Of a stretch of 64,000 nucleotides of DNA, positions 19,545-29,658 are shown piece by piece (the stretch's first letter is position 1; every line of letters starts with the position of its first letter). The DNA comes from Chitinophagales bacterium (GTDB lineage: Bacteria; Bacteroidota; Bacteroidia; Chitinophagales; UBA2359). The notes under the pieces were generated by a model. It saw only the letters and a program-made list of their open reading frames with translations, was not told where the DNA came from and did not search any database. The translations under genes and the position numbers were made by a program. The DNA lies in the NCBI GenBank assembly GCA_041392475.1, contig JAWKLZ010000001.1, positions 1,922,001 through 1,986,000 of the forward strand, given 5' to 3'.

Positions 19545-20297
19545 TTACTCCAAATGTATCCTATTCACCAAGTTTTCCATCACATATTCCTCCATCTCTG
19601 AGTGAAGATCTTCTTCTCTTTCCTGCAAACTATGGAAATACCACATCATAATAATGCTGAGAAACAAGGCAATCAGTGTAGTGTCAAACGCAACATACAT
19701 ATACGCTGTCACTTGACCCAACATTTCGGGGTCATCTGCCACTTTATCCGATACTCCCAAAGCCTGTGCAATCCCCATAATCGTACCGATGAAACCAATC
19801 GAAGGCATAGCCCATGCGAGGTAACGGATAATTGACTGTGCACTTTCCGCTTTGGACATATTGATTTTGATTTGAGCCGAAACGATGCCCATTACATCCG
19901 AGATATTGCGGTTTGCTCGAAATTTTGTACTCGCTTTTTTGATTACATCTGTGATTAACAACTTGCGCTCTTGTTCTTTTTCAATCATTTTTAGCTTGAG
20001 GTCATTCACATCGTTTGGTGAAAGAACCCATTGCTCTTTTTCTGGAAGCAACCCCATTTTGAGTCCTGCTTCTTCAAATTGAAGACGGTGCATACGAGCA
20101 CGGATTTCGAATATGCCCCAAAAGAAAGCAATGTAGGTAAAAAACTGTATGAGTCCTCCCGGCAAACTGCCTCCTAACATTTGAAAGAAACGCTTTAGTG
20201 TAGGTTCAGGTATGATGTTGTAACCTGCTACAACGACTACCATTAAAATGAAAGAGAAAATCAATGCTAATAATAAATTCTTCCCTCTAGACGTCAT
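19545..20297 (-). CDS. MotA/TolQ/ExbB-family proton channel protein
   Basis: 250 residues with hydrophobic segments near 10-30 and 40-60 and a C-terminal pair around PSIGFIGTIMGIAQALG and DTTLIALFLSIIMMWYF. These carry the conserved Pro/Gly/Thr pattern of the stator channel family. Partner ExbD/TolR genes are absent; the neighbours are an FHA protein and three kinases, so this channel probably couples proton flow to a phosphorylation-controlled process. It is the last gene of a minus-strand cluster, 34 bases after the FHA gene. Confidence 0.82.
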   Translation of the reverse strand: MTSRGKNLLLALIFSFILMVVVVAGYNIIPEPTLKRFFQMLGGSLPGGLIQFFTYIAFFWGIFEIRARMHRLQFEEAGLKMGLLPEKEQWVLSPNDVNDLKLKMIEKEQERKLLITDVIKKASTKFRANRNISDVMGIVSAQIKINMSKAESAQSIIRYLAWAMPSIGFIGTIMGIAQALGVSDKVADDPEMLGQVTAYMYVAFDTTLIALFLSIIMMWYFHSLQEREEDLHSEMEEYVMENLVNRIHLE

Positions 20298-20331
20298 ATT
20301 ATTGGTTGATTAGTTTGTGATATTTTGTTGA

Positions 20332-21084
20332 TTATCTAATGGCTACAGTACTGGTGAAGTCTGTTTCGATGACACTGTGTGCTGCTGATTCGAGGTTATC
20401 TGAATTGTCAATATTTTTGAATACCAATTTGGTTGTCCCCACTTGAATGGTATCGTTGTCTCGAAGATGCACTACACTGTTTTTAGACAATCTTTCGGTC
20501 CGACCATTGATGTACGTACCATTTGTACTCGGATTGCCTCGTCTTAGTTTGCCATTATCGGTCAATTCATAGTAAAATCTATGAAGAAAGTCTTTTTTGA
20601 TGGTAATGATGCTGTGAATCCTGCTCACATATTCATCGTCTTCAACCCGAATGTCAACATGATGCGGGCCATCGGGACGACCAATGACATTTGTTCCTTC
20701 AAAAAGCTCATAAGTAACAGGTAGTCTGCCTTCTGTGTGAACAACCAACCAACCTGCAATGATTTTACCATCTTTTTCGGGATTGAGGTTCTTTTTGATG
20801 ATAACAGGCCCTGTCATCGTTTTTTGAACTGTTTCATCTGGTTTTAGTTTTTCTAAAACCTCTTCAATACCTTTTTGAGATTCAGGCACTTCATCACGGT
20901 ACAAATCATGAATTGTCACCGATTCAGGAACATCTTGCTTCAATTTTTCGATAATGATTTCCTCCTCAGGTTCGTCCTCTTGTTCCACATACTTATTGAG
21001 AGGGTAATTGCAGTATTTACATCTATATCGAGGTGCCACTACGGGCGTAGTCTTTTTGCAGTTATAACACTGAACTTTTGCCAT
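20332..21084 (-). CDS. Zinc-ribbon and FHA domain protein
   Basis: 250 residues. The N-terminus has two CxxC pairs (CYNCKK and CKYCN), a zinc ribbon. After an acidic linker comes an FHA domain with the core NVIGRPDG, SRIH and NGTYING motifs that bind phosphothreonine. It is the likely reader of the Ser/Thr kinases encoded just upstream. Cytosolic by sequence, with no membrane segment. Confidence 0.88.
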   Translation of the reverse strand: MAKVQCYNCKKTTPVVAPRYRCKYCNYPLNKYVEQEDEPEEEIIIEKLKQDVPESVTIHDLYRDEVPESQKGIEEVLEKLKPDETVQKTMTGPVIIKKNLNPEKDGKIIAGWLVVHTEGRLPVTYELFEGTNVIGRPDGPHHVDIRVEDDEYVSRIHSIITIKKDFLHRFYYELTDNGKLRRGNPSTNGTYINGRTERLSKNSVVHLRDNDTIQVGTTKLVFKNIDNSDNLESAAHSVIETDFTSTVAIR

Positions 21085-21139
21085 ATACGCTATTTTTGGA
21101 CAAATATCATTTAAAATCTATAAATCTTCAAATAAATCC

Positions 21140-22528
21140 TCACTTATTCAACACATATTTCAACATCAATTCAATTACCAAACTACGGTCTTGTAGTTTG
21201 GCTTCATTCATGAATTTTCGTCCTATCACCTCATCATAAGCCCCTCCACAGTTGCCATTGTAGTACATATAGCCCAAGAAAAACTTGGCCTCTGTGTCAA
21301 AAGCAGGATGGTCTTGGTAAAGATCTAAAATTTTGAAACTTTCTGTGTAATTCCCCAATTTAAACAAATTTTTTCCAACATTTATTTCATTGGATACAGA
21401 TTTGTTGTTCAACGGTCTAATGGGTCTTTCTTTTTCTACTTTCGGAGAATCATTGGTTTTCGTAATAGGAATCGTTGTTTTTTCTTTATTTTCTTGGAAC
21501 GAAGGTTCTTTTTGGATTGGCTTTACCTCTTTTTGATTCTCAATTTCTCTAGTTTCTTTCTTATCATTGTCAGTAGATTCGGTTGGTATTTTTAACCCTG
21601 TAAGGATGGCCGTTTTAGTGCCTTCATTTTTAGGGTTATTCGCCTCTTTCGGTTCCTTTTTATTTTTTTTATCCGTCTTTTTACCCTCCAATATTTCCAA
21701 TAGTTCAGTTGCATCCTTGGCACGTTCAGATGCTTTTTTCACCAAACATTTGCGAATGATGGTTCGGTGTGGTTCAGAAACTATGCTGTAGTCAATATTG
21801 AGGTCATTGAAGAGAATATTGTTGAGAATTTGTTCGTAATTAATCCCTGCCGTACGGCTTCCGAAAGGAAGATTTTGAGCATAAAACTCATAGATGATAA
21901 TGCCCAAAGACCACAAATCCACATTGGTTGCCAGCTTTTGATTGATACCGAACATGGCAGGTGCAAATTGCTCAGGAGCCATATATTCCACACTTCCCAT
22001 CAGTTGCGAAGACATGGTAGCATCATCGACATCAATACGCTTACTAATACCAAAATCTGCAATTTTGGCAATGTATTTTCCCTTTTTATTCTGAGTCAAC
22101 AAGATATTTTTGGGCTTCAAATCTCGGTGAGCAATACCATTTTTGTGCAAATAAGCCAATCCTTTTAGGATGTCTTTGACGATTGCACTGATAACTTCTG
22201 GACTTCTTTTTACTTTAAAAAAAGTGCTAATATCACCAGCATTTGCATACTCCATAATCCCTACCTGTATGTGTTCCGTTTCTCCAATCGCATTGACCGA
22301 ATCAATAATGTTGGCATCGTAGTATCGGATAAGGTTGGGATGAATCAAATCATCCATTCGGTTGATTTCGCTGATAATGTCGTATTTATCAGAAACATTG
22401 CCTTTGTAAAACTTCAGTGCTACATAACGTTTACGGATGTTGTCAAAAGCCTTGTAAACCCTCGAAAACCCTCCTTTACCGATAAAGTCTTTATTAGAAT
22501 CAAATGTATATCGTTCTCTGAATTTCAT
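21140..22528 (-). CDS. Ser/Thr protein kinase with C-terminal repeat region
   Basis: 462 residues. The kinase domain covers about 1-270: GKGGFSRVYKAF glycine loop, VALKFYKG Lys, HRDLKPKNIL catalytic loop, DFGIS and YMAPEQF. A charged low-complexity linker (270-370) rich in Lys/Glu/Asn follows, then a Sel1/TPR-like segment (EAKFFLGYMYYNGN). No transmembrane segment. It shares a domain plan with the two upstream kinases and probably arose by duplication. Confidence 0.9.
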   Translation of the reverse strand: MKFRERYTFDSNKDFIGKGGFSRVYKAFDNIRKRYVALKFYKGNVSDKYDIISEINRMDDLIHPNLIRYYDANIIDSVNAIGETEHIQVGIMEYANAGDISTFFKVKRSPEVISAIVKDILKGLAYLHKNGIAHRDLKPKNILLTQNKKGKYIAKIADFGISKRIDVDDATMSSQLMGSVEYMAPEQFAPAMFGINQKLATNVDLWSLGIIIYEFYAQNLPFGSRTAGINYEQILNNILFNDLNIDYSIVSEPHRTIIRKCLVKKASERAKDATELLEILEGKKTDKKNKKEPKEANNPKNEGTKTAILTGLKIPTESTDNDKKETREIENQKEVKPIQKEPSFQENKEKTTIPITKTNDSPKVEKERPIRPLNNKSVSNEINVGKNLFKLGNYTESFKILDLYQDHPAFDTEAKFFLGYMYYNGNCGGAYDEVIGRKFMNEAKLQDRSLVIELMLKYVLNK

Positions 22529-22698
22529 CTACAAATTAGGTATTATTCCTACAAAAAATATTTAGGGCTATTGATCAGCCAAAGTTAGTTTAAATAGTGC
22601 TGTTGTTAACAAATATTGAAGTAGATGTCTTGGATTTTTCGTTCATCACTTGGTCTATTCTAACAATCTGATTTAGAAGTGGTTTTTTCATTTTAATT

Positions 22699-23829
22699 TT
22701 AATTCGTTACTAAGTTAGTTTCCATAAAAATCATTCCAACTACAATTACCAACAACAAACCCAACCATGCTGCCAATGACCACCAAGCCAAGTTGAGTGT
22801 CTGGCGAGCTTTTAGCGGGTATTTTCCTTTCCATATAAAAAATAGTAAAACGCCCAACAACGGCGAAAGTACAATATTACCAACAAATAATAAGCGTTTT
22901 TGGTCTTCATCCAAACTAATTTGGCTATTCATCACCGTATCCGTATGCTCTTTTACCTGCTGCAATGCCTCCTCTTTGCCGTCCAACAAATCCAACAAAT
23001 CCTCTGCTTTCTGCACTCTTAGATTGGCATTTTTCACCAAACACCACTCAATAATAGATCGGTAAGGCTGCATCACTTCCACCAATCCTTCACCCAGATC
23101 TTTTCGCATGATATTGTACATCACCTGCTCATGACTATCTCCATCTGTGCGACTACCAAAAGGCAATTCACCAGTGAAGGTTTCAAACAAAATCACCCCA
23201 AAGCCCCATAAATCAATGTTTGTACCCAATATTCCGCTGATACCATATTTTTCAGGATTGAACTGTTCGGGAGCCATGTATTCCATAGTACCCAACAACT
23301 GCGAAGAAAGTTCTTTATGCTCCGAAAGTTTTTTGGCAAGTCCAAAATCTGCAATCTTGCTTACCCAACTTCCATCAGCCTCTTTATTCACCAATAGGTT
23401 TTGAGGTTTGATATCTCTATGTACAACTCCATGTTGATGTAAGTACGCCAAACCCTTCAATATACCACCAATAACTCCTTTGATGTCCATCAAAGAAGGA
23501 AAAGTCTTCATAAAATCATTGAGGTCACCCGCATTGGCATATTCCATAATTCCTACTTGTAGCATACTACTAGCATCATAACTAGAGGGAACTTGGATTT
23601 GAATGGCATCATAATATCGAATCAGGTTGGGATGGTTGAAAGACATGGAACGCTTTATCTCTGCCAACACACTGTATTTATCTCCAAAATCACCACGGTA
23701 AAACTTGAGTGCTACGGTTCGTTTCATCAACGTATCGTAGGCTTTATATACTTTTGCAAAGCCTCCCTCTCCCAAAGTATCTACTTCGGGGTTGTATATG
23801 TACCGTTGTCTAAACTCCTTTAAGGTCAT
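22699..23829 (-). CDS. Ser/Thr protein kinase with two C-terminal membrane segments
   Basis: 376 residues: GEGGFAKVYKAYD, VALKFYRG, HRDIKPQNLL, DFGLA, YMAPEQF. The final 60 residues carry two hydrophobic stretches (LLFVGNIVLSPLLGVLLFF and WWSLAAWLGLLLVIVVGM), so the kinase is held in the membrane by its C-terminus. Its start lies inside the end of the upstream kinase gene (20-base overlap), a sign of translational coupling. Confidence 0.9.
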   Translation of the reverse strand: MTLKEFRQRYIYNPEVDTLGEGGFAKVYKAYDTLMKRTVALKFYRGDFGDKYSVLAEIKRSMSFNHPNLIRYYDAIQIQVPSSYDASSMLQVGIMEYANAGDLNDFMKTFPSLMDIKGVIGGILKGLAYLHQHGVVHRDIKPQNLLVNKEADGSWVSKIADFGLAKKLSEHKELSSQLLGTMEYMAPEQFNPEKYGISGILGTNIDLWGFGVILFETFTGELPFGSRTDGDSHEQVMYNIMRKDLGEGLVEVMQPYRSIIEWCLVKNANLRVQKAEDLLDLLDGKEEALQQVKEHTDTVMNSQISLDEDQKRLLFVGNIVLSPLLGVLLFFIWKGKYPLKARQTLNLAWWSLAAWLGLLLVIVVGMIFMETNLVTN

Positions 23830-25408
23830 GCTTCTGTTTGTTCCAAAGGAAAATGCCTATTGCTATTGCAACAACTCCTAAAATACGTATAATGTTCCAT
23901 GCAGTAGATGCTTCAATACTCACGTCAATAAGTATATACAGTAAAAATGCAATGCTCCCGTAATGTGCAATTAATTCAAACCATCGAATACGGCTGAGGG
24001 ATGCCAATAGACTAACCAACACAATACCAATACCTAAATAGGGATAGTAGAGTGCAAAAGGATGAGAAGTGAAATCAAAACTAAGACCTTGAATCCCTGA
24101 ATTGGTGTAGTGATGTGTAAGCAAACTTCGGGTTAAAAAATACACCAACACCAAAAAGGAGAAAAGGTAAGCAGGTATTTCTGCACGTCTTATGTCTCTA
24201 AAGAAAATCGTGAAAATATTGACCAATCCCATTGCAGCACACACCAAAGCAGGATAAATAATGTAACTGCTTACTGGAGTATCCCATCCAAATAGTGTTT
24301 TTTTACTTTCAAAAAAAGCATAGGCCAAAAAAGCTGTTACAAAGGGAACAATCATCGCAAAACTAAATTCCGTACTATCTGTAGTTTTTGAAGCTGTTGA
24401 AGCTATATTTTGCGGAGTGTTTGCGCCATCAGAAGAATCATCTGTGATAGATATTGGAGGCTTAGGTGTATTTTTTTCCAAAATGCTCGTTCCTCCACCC
24501 TTGATTGTTTCTATGTTTCCTTCATAATTGGGTTGAGTCTTGTCGATACGGCGAGTAGAACCGTGTTCGTAACTATACATAAGGTCGAACAGTTGGTCGA
24601 CCGTCTGAGCACGTTTGCTGGCATCTCGAATCAAACAAGCTCGAACTACTTGGCGAAATGGTTCGGGTACTTTTTGGATTTCGGTTAGGTTTTTCTCCAA
24701 AATATTTCGCATGATTTCGTCACGAGAAACCCCTTGTTTGGTTTTGCCAAAAGGCGCAGAACCAGTAAAAGCTTCATATATAATCGTACCCAAAGACCAC
24801 AAATCCAAGTTGGTGTGCAATTGGTTTTCTTTGCCATATCGCACCACATTGAACTGTTCTGGAGCCATGTATTCGATGGATCCTATAATCATGGAAGAAG
24901 CTCCTGAACCACCATCTTCAATGACTTTACTAATACCAAAATCTGCAATTTTGGGAATAATCTCCCCTCCTTCTTTTTGGATTAATATATTTTCGGGCTT
25001 CAAATCTCGGTGAATAATACCTTTGGCATGTAAATATTTTAAACCCTCCATAATGCCGATAAATGCCTTTCGCAAGACATCAAAGCCAGGGCGTGTGCGC
25101 AGCAAACTGGTAAAATCACCTCCATTGATGAATTCCAATACGCCAATCTGAATCTTGTCGCCAAAAGCCGAGCTGTCTTCTAACTCAAAGGCATCGTAAT
25201 AACGCACCAAATTGGGGTGGTTCAAATGAATGGCTCTTTTGATTTCTCCAAACAAACTGTATTTGGCAGGAAGATTTCCAGCATATTTCTTAATAGCTAC
25301 TTCCATACCCAAGTTCGTATCCCTCGCTCGATATACTTTCCCAAATCCACCTTGTCCTATAAGGTCTTTTTCAGGGTCAAATTCGTAGTTTTTACTAACC
25401 GTTATCAT
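23810..25408 (-). CDS. Ser/Thr protein kinase with multi-pass C-terminal membrane domain
   Basis: The frame extends to 25480, but I prefer the ATG at 25408 (MITVSKNYEFDPEKD), which sits at the kinase N-lobe as in the sister genes. It has GQGGFGKVYRARD, VAIKKYAG, HRDLKPENIL, DFGIS and YMAPEQF. From about residue 350 several hydrophobic helices follow (AMIVPFVTAFLAYAFF, LVCAAMGLVNIFTIFF, YLFSFLVLVYFL and more). It leads the cluster of three kinases, FHA reader and channel. No PP2C phosphatase is visible in this window. Confidence 0.88.
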   Translation of the reverse strand: MITVSKNYEFDPEKDLIGQGGFGKVYRARDTNLGMEVAIKKYAGNLPAKYSLFGEIKRAIHLNHPNLVRYYDAFELEDSSAFGDKIQIGVLEFINGGDFTSLLRTRPGFDVLRKAFIGIMEGLKYLHAKGIIHRDLKPENILIQKEGGEIIPKIADFGISKVIEDGGSGASSMIIGSIEYMAPEQFNVVRYGKENQLHTNLDLWSLGTIIYEAFTGSAPFGKTKQGVSRDEIMRNILEKNLTEIQKVPEPFRQVVRACLIRDASKRAQTVDQLFDLMYSYEHGSTRRIDKTQPNYEGNIETIKGGGTSILEKNTPKPPISITDDSSDGANTPQNIASTASKTTDSTEFSFAMIVPFVTAFLAYAFFESKKTLFGWDTPVSSYIIYPALVCAAMGLVNIFTIFFRDIRRAEIPAYLFSFLVLVYFLTRSLLTHHYTNSGIQGLSFDFTSHPFALYYPYLGIGIVLVSLLASLSRIRWFELIAHYGSIAFLLYILIDVSIEASTAWNIIRILGVVAIAIGIFLWNKQKHDLKGV

Positions 25409-25480
25409 GATAGATGCTTGTGGTCTTGGTTCTAAAAAAACCTTAGTAGCTGAATTGTGGTGTTTGATGTTGATTTTCAT

Positions 25481-25782
25481 TCCATTTTAGACGCTAACCA
25501 AGCTACCAAAGTTTAGTGTATGTGTTGCAAAGCCAACGACCGTCCAATATAGGAAAATTTTGAAAAAGAAATGGGCCTCTGATAATGAATAGATGTATTT
25601 TTCAAAAAATTAAGGATGAAATACAAAACGAGAGATTTGATTCGGTAAGTAACTTCAATATAATTTTATTTTTTTTAGTATAAAGTTTTCTTTATTTACA
25701 TTTTTATAGTACCTTGCAGACAATATGTTTTTTTAGCTACAAAAACTTTTATTATAATTTCTAATCTTAAACTATATAAAAA
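25481..25782. other. AT-rich intergenic region between divergent clusters
   Basis: About 300 bases between the kinase cluster and the PKD lipoprotein gene; presumably promoters for both. No structure recognised. Confidence 0.4.
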
Positions 25783-27387
25783 ATGACCATAAAATTAAAA
25801 TTATTTGTTAGCATAGTTGTGTGTGTGTGTGCTGTTATAACTTATAGTTGTACGAAAGAAGACCAAGTAAATGAACAGTCTTTCCCTCCTAAAACTATTA
25901 AGAGCAGTTCAAAAACATATATTGGTGTCCAAAATATTAACAATCGTTTAGTTTTTGATGATTTTCCAACCTTCCATAGAATAAAGACTCAATTAGAACA
26001 ACTTCACAATAACTCTGTTGATACTATTGATGAAGATATAGAACTAAGGACTTTTGAAGCCGACCTTAATTTTTCTTCATTAAGAGCTCATTTAGAGGTA
26101 CAAGAATTAACTTTGTTAGACCAAGGAGTTCATCCAATAGATATTCCAGAAGGATTTATATTAGACGATTTGACACAGACTTTTTTCAATCCTCAAAATA
26201 TAATACAGGTCGGAGATACTATTATTTATTTGCCCAATGAAAATTATGCCTATATGGTATATGATGGCAATGAAACAACTCTAGCTGACTTAGAAAATGG
26301 AGGTGATCCCTATGGACATGAAAATGTAGGAGTGGAAGAATTGAATAGTGTATTGAATTGTGATGCTTCTTTTGAATATGGTGTAACTCCATTATACGAC
26401 CCTTTAGACCCTACTAATACCATAATTACTGGATGGAATGTGAATGTTTCCTATACAGGAGATAACACTATTACTGATCCTAACACAGAAATTTATTGGA
26501 CAGCGGACGGGATTACTAGTAATACCCCAGGTGAAGTTAAAACTTTTACATATAATACTGCTGGTGTTTATTCGATTTGTGTAGTAGTAGTTCAAGTAGA
26601 ACCTGGTGGGGGTACAGGAGGTATGGATGATATGTGTTCAGATAGACAATGTAAGTCTGTCGTATTGGGAGATGGTTGTAATGCAGATTTTGATTTTACG
26701 CTAGGACAAAATGCCATTGTTAACTTTACGGATTTGAGTACTTCTCAAAATCCACTAACTGTTGTATCTTGGCTATGGACCTTTGGGGACGGACAAACAA
26801 GTACAGAGCAAAATCCTACACATACCTATCCTTGTAACGGAAATTATGATGCGCGATTAACCATTACTTGTAGTGACAATCAACAATATACGGTTGAGAA
26901 AACTATAAAGGTAGAATCAGATGTATGCTGTGAGAAAAGTTTTGATAAGGATTGGAAAAACCATGATTATACATTTGATGGAGAACCTAGATATTTTAAA
27001 TATAAAACTGCTCAACGTAACTGGCTATTGGAGCATTGTGTGAAAGCTAAAATGAAGGCCTATAAACCGAAAAATAATGGAAATGGTTGGAAAACAGATA
27101 GACGTAGAATGAGAATAACTTTTATAGGCGAAGTTTTTAAAATAGATGAGAACGAATGTATATGTAGTAGCCCTGAAGATATTACTGGTAATACTAATTC
27201 AACTAATGGCAGAAAAAAGAATCTCGATGCTAAATGGTGTAATCCTGGTTCATTTAATAAAGACAATCACATTCGAATGAAAGAAAATTTTGAGTGGGAT
27301 GCGGATTATTATATCGAGGATGAGAATTTTAATCAAAATGGGTATAATTATCATATTACGTATGAAAATGACACTACCTGTGACTAA
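25783..27387 (+). CDS. PKD-domain lipoprotein of unknown function
   Basis: 534 residues. The lipoprotein signal ends in VITYSC. Two PKD-like beta-sandwich regions are visible: one near 190-285 (CDASFEYGVTPL) and a clear one near 300-380 (LWTFGDGQTSTEQNPTHTY). The C-terminal ~150 residues are Lys/Asn/Cys-rich with no known family. It is likely displayed at the outer membrane, and is followed by barrel-like and T9SS genes that may act with it. Confidence 0.65.
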   Translation: MTIKLKLFVSIVVCVCAVITYSCTKEDQVNEQSFPPKTIKSSSKTYIGVQNINNRLVFDDFPTFHRIKTQLEQLHNNSVDTIDEDIELRTFEADLNFSSLRAHLEVQELTLLDQGVHPIDIPEGFILDDLTQTFFNPQNIIQVGDTIIYLPNENYAYMVYDGNETTLADLENGGDPYGHENVGVEELNSVLNCDASFEYGVTPLYDPLDPTNTIITGWNVNVSYTGDNTITDPNTEIYWTADGITSNTPGEVKTFTYNTAGVYSICVVVVQVEPGGGTGGMDDMCSDRQCKSVVLGDGCNADFDFTLGQNAIVNFTDLSTSQNPLTVVSWLWTFGDGQTSTEQNPTHTYPCNGNYDARLTITCSDNQQYTVEKTIKVESDVCCEKSFDKDWKNHDYTFDGEPRYFKYKTAQRNWLLEHCVKAKMKAYKPKNNGNGWKTDRRRMRITFIGEVFKIDENECICSSPEDITGNTNSTNGRKKNLDAKWCNPGSFNKDNHIRMKENFEWDADYYIEDENFNQNGYNYHITYENDTTCD

Positions 27388-27482
27388 TTACTCATTATGA
27401 TATTTATTTAATTAAAAAAATATACTTGCTGTATGATGCAATATACAGCAAGTGTATTTTTTCTATTTCAACAATTAAATCT

Positions 27483-28235
27483 ATGAAAAAAATAATCATC
27501 TACTGTCTGTTTTTATTTAATATTAGCATCTTAAATGCTCAAAATAATGTGAGTCTTGCCTTTTCGTATTCTAATGGACTGAATTTTCAATATTTCAGTA
27601 GTAATGGCATAATGACTCAACACCAAGGTGATATAATAGTCGATTTTGGACGTAATCCCATGTTTTACTCCTTTCAGTTGGACTATAATGTAAGAAATAA
27701 CAAAGTGTCTTGGGGGAGTGGTTTAACAATGATACGAAGGAATATCCCTGTAAGGTATCGAGTAGGTACTTCAAATGATTATATAGGTGGGGGGATACAA
27801 TTTCCAATAAACATTATTTCTATTCCTCTGCGTTATACAAGAAGAATTCCTTTAAATAAGAATATTAAGTTATTAGGTTCTGTGAATATAGGTATAGATT
27901 TGCCAGAAAGAATTCGTAGCAACAAACATTTTACAGAGCAAAATAATAAATCTGTTGAATATGCTATCCAGTTCTGGTCCCCTACTACCAATGTGAGTGC
28001 AGGTTTTGATATTGGTCTTGAAAATGATTTTGGCAAATGGGGTCAAATTGTTTTTGGTGTAGGGAAGTATAAACGTTTGGGAGATAGTTATACCTTCAAT
28101 ATGAACTATGTAATTACAAAACACGATATGAACTTAGCTACAATAGGCAATATTCAGCGAAATATAACAGAAGATGTTTGGAGAACTTACCTTACCTATC
28201 GTTTGCCTATTAGATTTAAAATATCGAGATTATGA
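27483..28235 (+). CDS. Predicted outer-membrane beta-barrel protein
   Basis: I take the ATG at 27483 (MKKIIIYCLFLFNISILNAQ), which gives a clear signal peptide and 250 residues; the frame opens earlier at 27426. Alternating polar and hydrophobic strands and an aromatic-rich C-terminus (TYLTYRLPIRFKISRL) fit a small outer-membrane barrel. The stop overlaps the next start by four bases (ATGA at 28232), so the two are cotranslated. Confidence 0.6.
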   Translation: MKKIIIYCLFLFNISILNAQNNVSLAFSYSNGLNFQYFSSNGIMTQHQGDIIVDFGRNPMFYSFQLDYNVRNNKVSWGSGLTMIRRNIPVRYRVGTSNDYIGGGIQFPINIISIPLRYTRRIPLNKNIKLLGSVNIGIDLPERIRSNKHFTEQNNKSVEYAIQFWSPTTNVSAGFDIGLENDFGKWGQIVFGVGKYKRLGDSYTFNMNYVITKHDMNLATIGNIQRNITEDVWRTYLTYRLPIRFKISRL

Positions 28236-29314
28236 ATAAAATGATACTTCCCTTATGGATAATAATTATATGTTTAGTTTCTAACTATAATTTATATTGC
28301 CAAGATATAGAATATGATTTTAAGTATTTCACTGAGGAGTACATACCGCTTGACAGTACGATAAGCACTACAGCATTTTACAATAAGTCATGGGATGATG
28401 TAGTGCCAATAGAATACTTCATTTTTGCCAGCATAGGATTTAACTTTGAAATAGCTGGAAAAAAATTCGACTCCATAGCAATAGATTATTCGGGGATTTT
28501 AGAATTTTACACCAATTGTGGATTGGACGAAGGAGAGGACAAAGAATATTCCTATGCTCCGAGTCTATACGCTTTTCATGCCGATATGGACGATTTGAAT
28601 GAACTTTGGGATGATATAGACGAAATACCTCCAGGTTCGCGTATTCACTATCTCACTGAAGGAGAAGTGGGAAATCGCATTTTTAAGATTGAATGGCACA
28701 AAGCAGGTTTTTGGGCGAGTGTGAGTGATGAAGAATACATCAGTTTCCAAGTATGGCTACATGAAGCAAGTCAAATCATTGAATTTCGATATGGGGAAAA
28801 GTATATTGAAGATACTGCTGATGCAGCTAAATGGTTCGTAGTAGATGGGCCAATAATAGGAATAAATTATTCAACAGACTGCACAGACTACTTCACTTTA
28901 GAAGATTTAGAAAATAAATTTGTTCTTACTACGGACTACACCAATCCTATTATAAAAACAGTAAGTTCCTTTTCTGATTTATATGCTCAAACTTTACCAC
29001 CAATGGTTCTACCCGCTAATAGAGCAGTATATCAGTTTGAACCTTCAATTGTAGCTATCGAAGAAACTTTGGACTCTTCTCCCATCAAAGTTTATCCAAC
29101 AATAGTAGAAAAAAGTTTAAAAATAGAGACGAGTTTAAACTTTTTAAATAAAAATTCTCTATCAATTTATAATTGTTTAGGTCAGAGAATTTTGCAAAAA
29201 CCTCTTGTTACTAAAAATGCGGAAATAGATGTATCTAATTTTCCAGAAGGATACTATATTCTATCTGTTGAAAATATAAATGAAAAACATACTTTTTCGT
29301 TTATTAAGAAATAA
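28232..29314 (+). CDS. Secreted protein with T9SS type A sorting domain
   Basis: 360 residues: a signal peptide to LYCQ, then a beta-rich body with no recognised family (FASIGFNFEIAGKKFDSIAID resembles cell-surface beta-sandwich proteins). The last ~80 residues (IKVYPTIVEKSLKIE...NCLGQRIL...EGYYILSVENINEKHTFSFIKK) are a T9SS sorting domain. Coupled by a four-base overlap to the preceding barrel-like gene. Its ligand or role is unknown. Confidence 0.72.
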   Translation: MNKMILPLWIIIICLVSNYNLYCQDIEYDFKYFTEEYIPLDSTISTTAFYNKSWDDVVPIEYFIFASIGFNFEIAGKKFDSIAIDYSGILEFYTNCGLDEGEDKEYSYAPSLYAFHADMDDLNELWDDIDEIPPGSRIHYLTEGEVGNRIFKIEWHKAGFWASVSDEEYISFQVWLHEASQIIEFRYGEKYIEDTADAAKWFVVDGPIIGINYSTDCTDYFTLEDLENKFVLTTDYTNPIIKTVSSFSDLYAQTLPPMVLPANRAVYQFEPSIVAIEETLDSSPIKVYPTIVEKSLKIETSLNFLNKNSLSIYNCLGQRILQKPLVTKNAEIDVSNFPEGYYILSVENINEKHTFSFIKK

Positions 29315-29617
29315 CTTGTATTTGTGAATTACCTCACGCAATTTAATTAAACTGTACCATTCTATTGCTATCAAATGTCTGTAAGGCAAACTAAAATTTT
29401 AAATTAGGCACTTTCAAAATTTAATTCGCTTGCTTACAAAGTATTGTTTGAATTTGCCTAAGCGATTCTATTTGTCATTTATTTCGTGAATCTTTTGAAT
29501 GACCCTGCATCACCTTATAATTTCTTCATACAGAACAACCTGTTCCTACCTCTAACGCTCTCAATTCAACAAAGTAAGTGCATATTTAGATTTTTTTTTC
29601 AAAAAAAATAAACAATG
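29315..29617. other. AT-rich intergenic region
   Basis: About 300 bases after the T9SS gene with no recognised gene or structure until the MarR operator-like repeat. Confidence 0.4.
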
Positions 29618-29655
29618 TTGCTACATCAATTGTATTTACATCAAATTTGTAGCAA
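29618..29655 (+). promoter_or_regulatory. Inverted repeat upstream of MarR gene, candidate operator
   Basis: Eight-base arms TTGCTACA (29618-29625) and TGTAGCAA (29648-29655) lie 22 bases apart and end three bases before the marR-like start. ACATCAA is also repeated directly inside. It is placed to block transcription or initiation, as in autorepressed MarR genes. Confidence 0.5.
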
Positions 29656-29658
29656 AAA

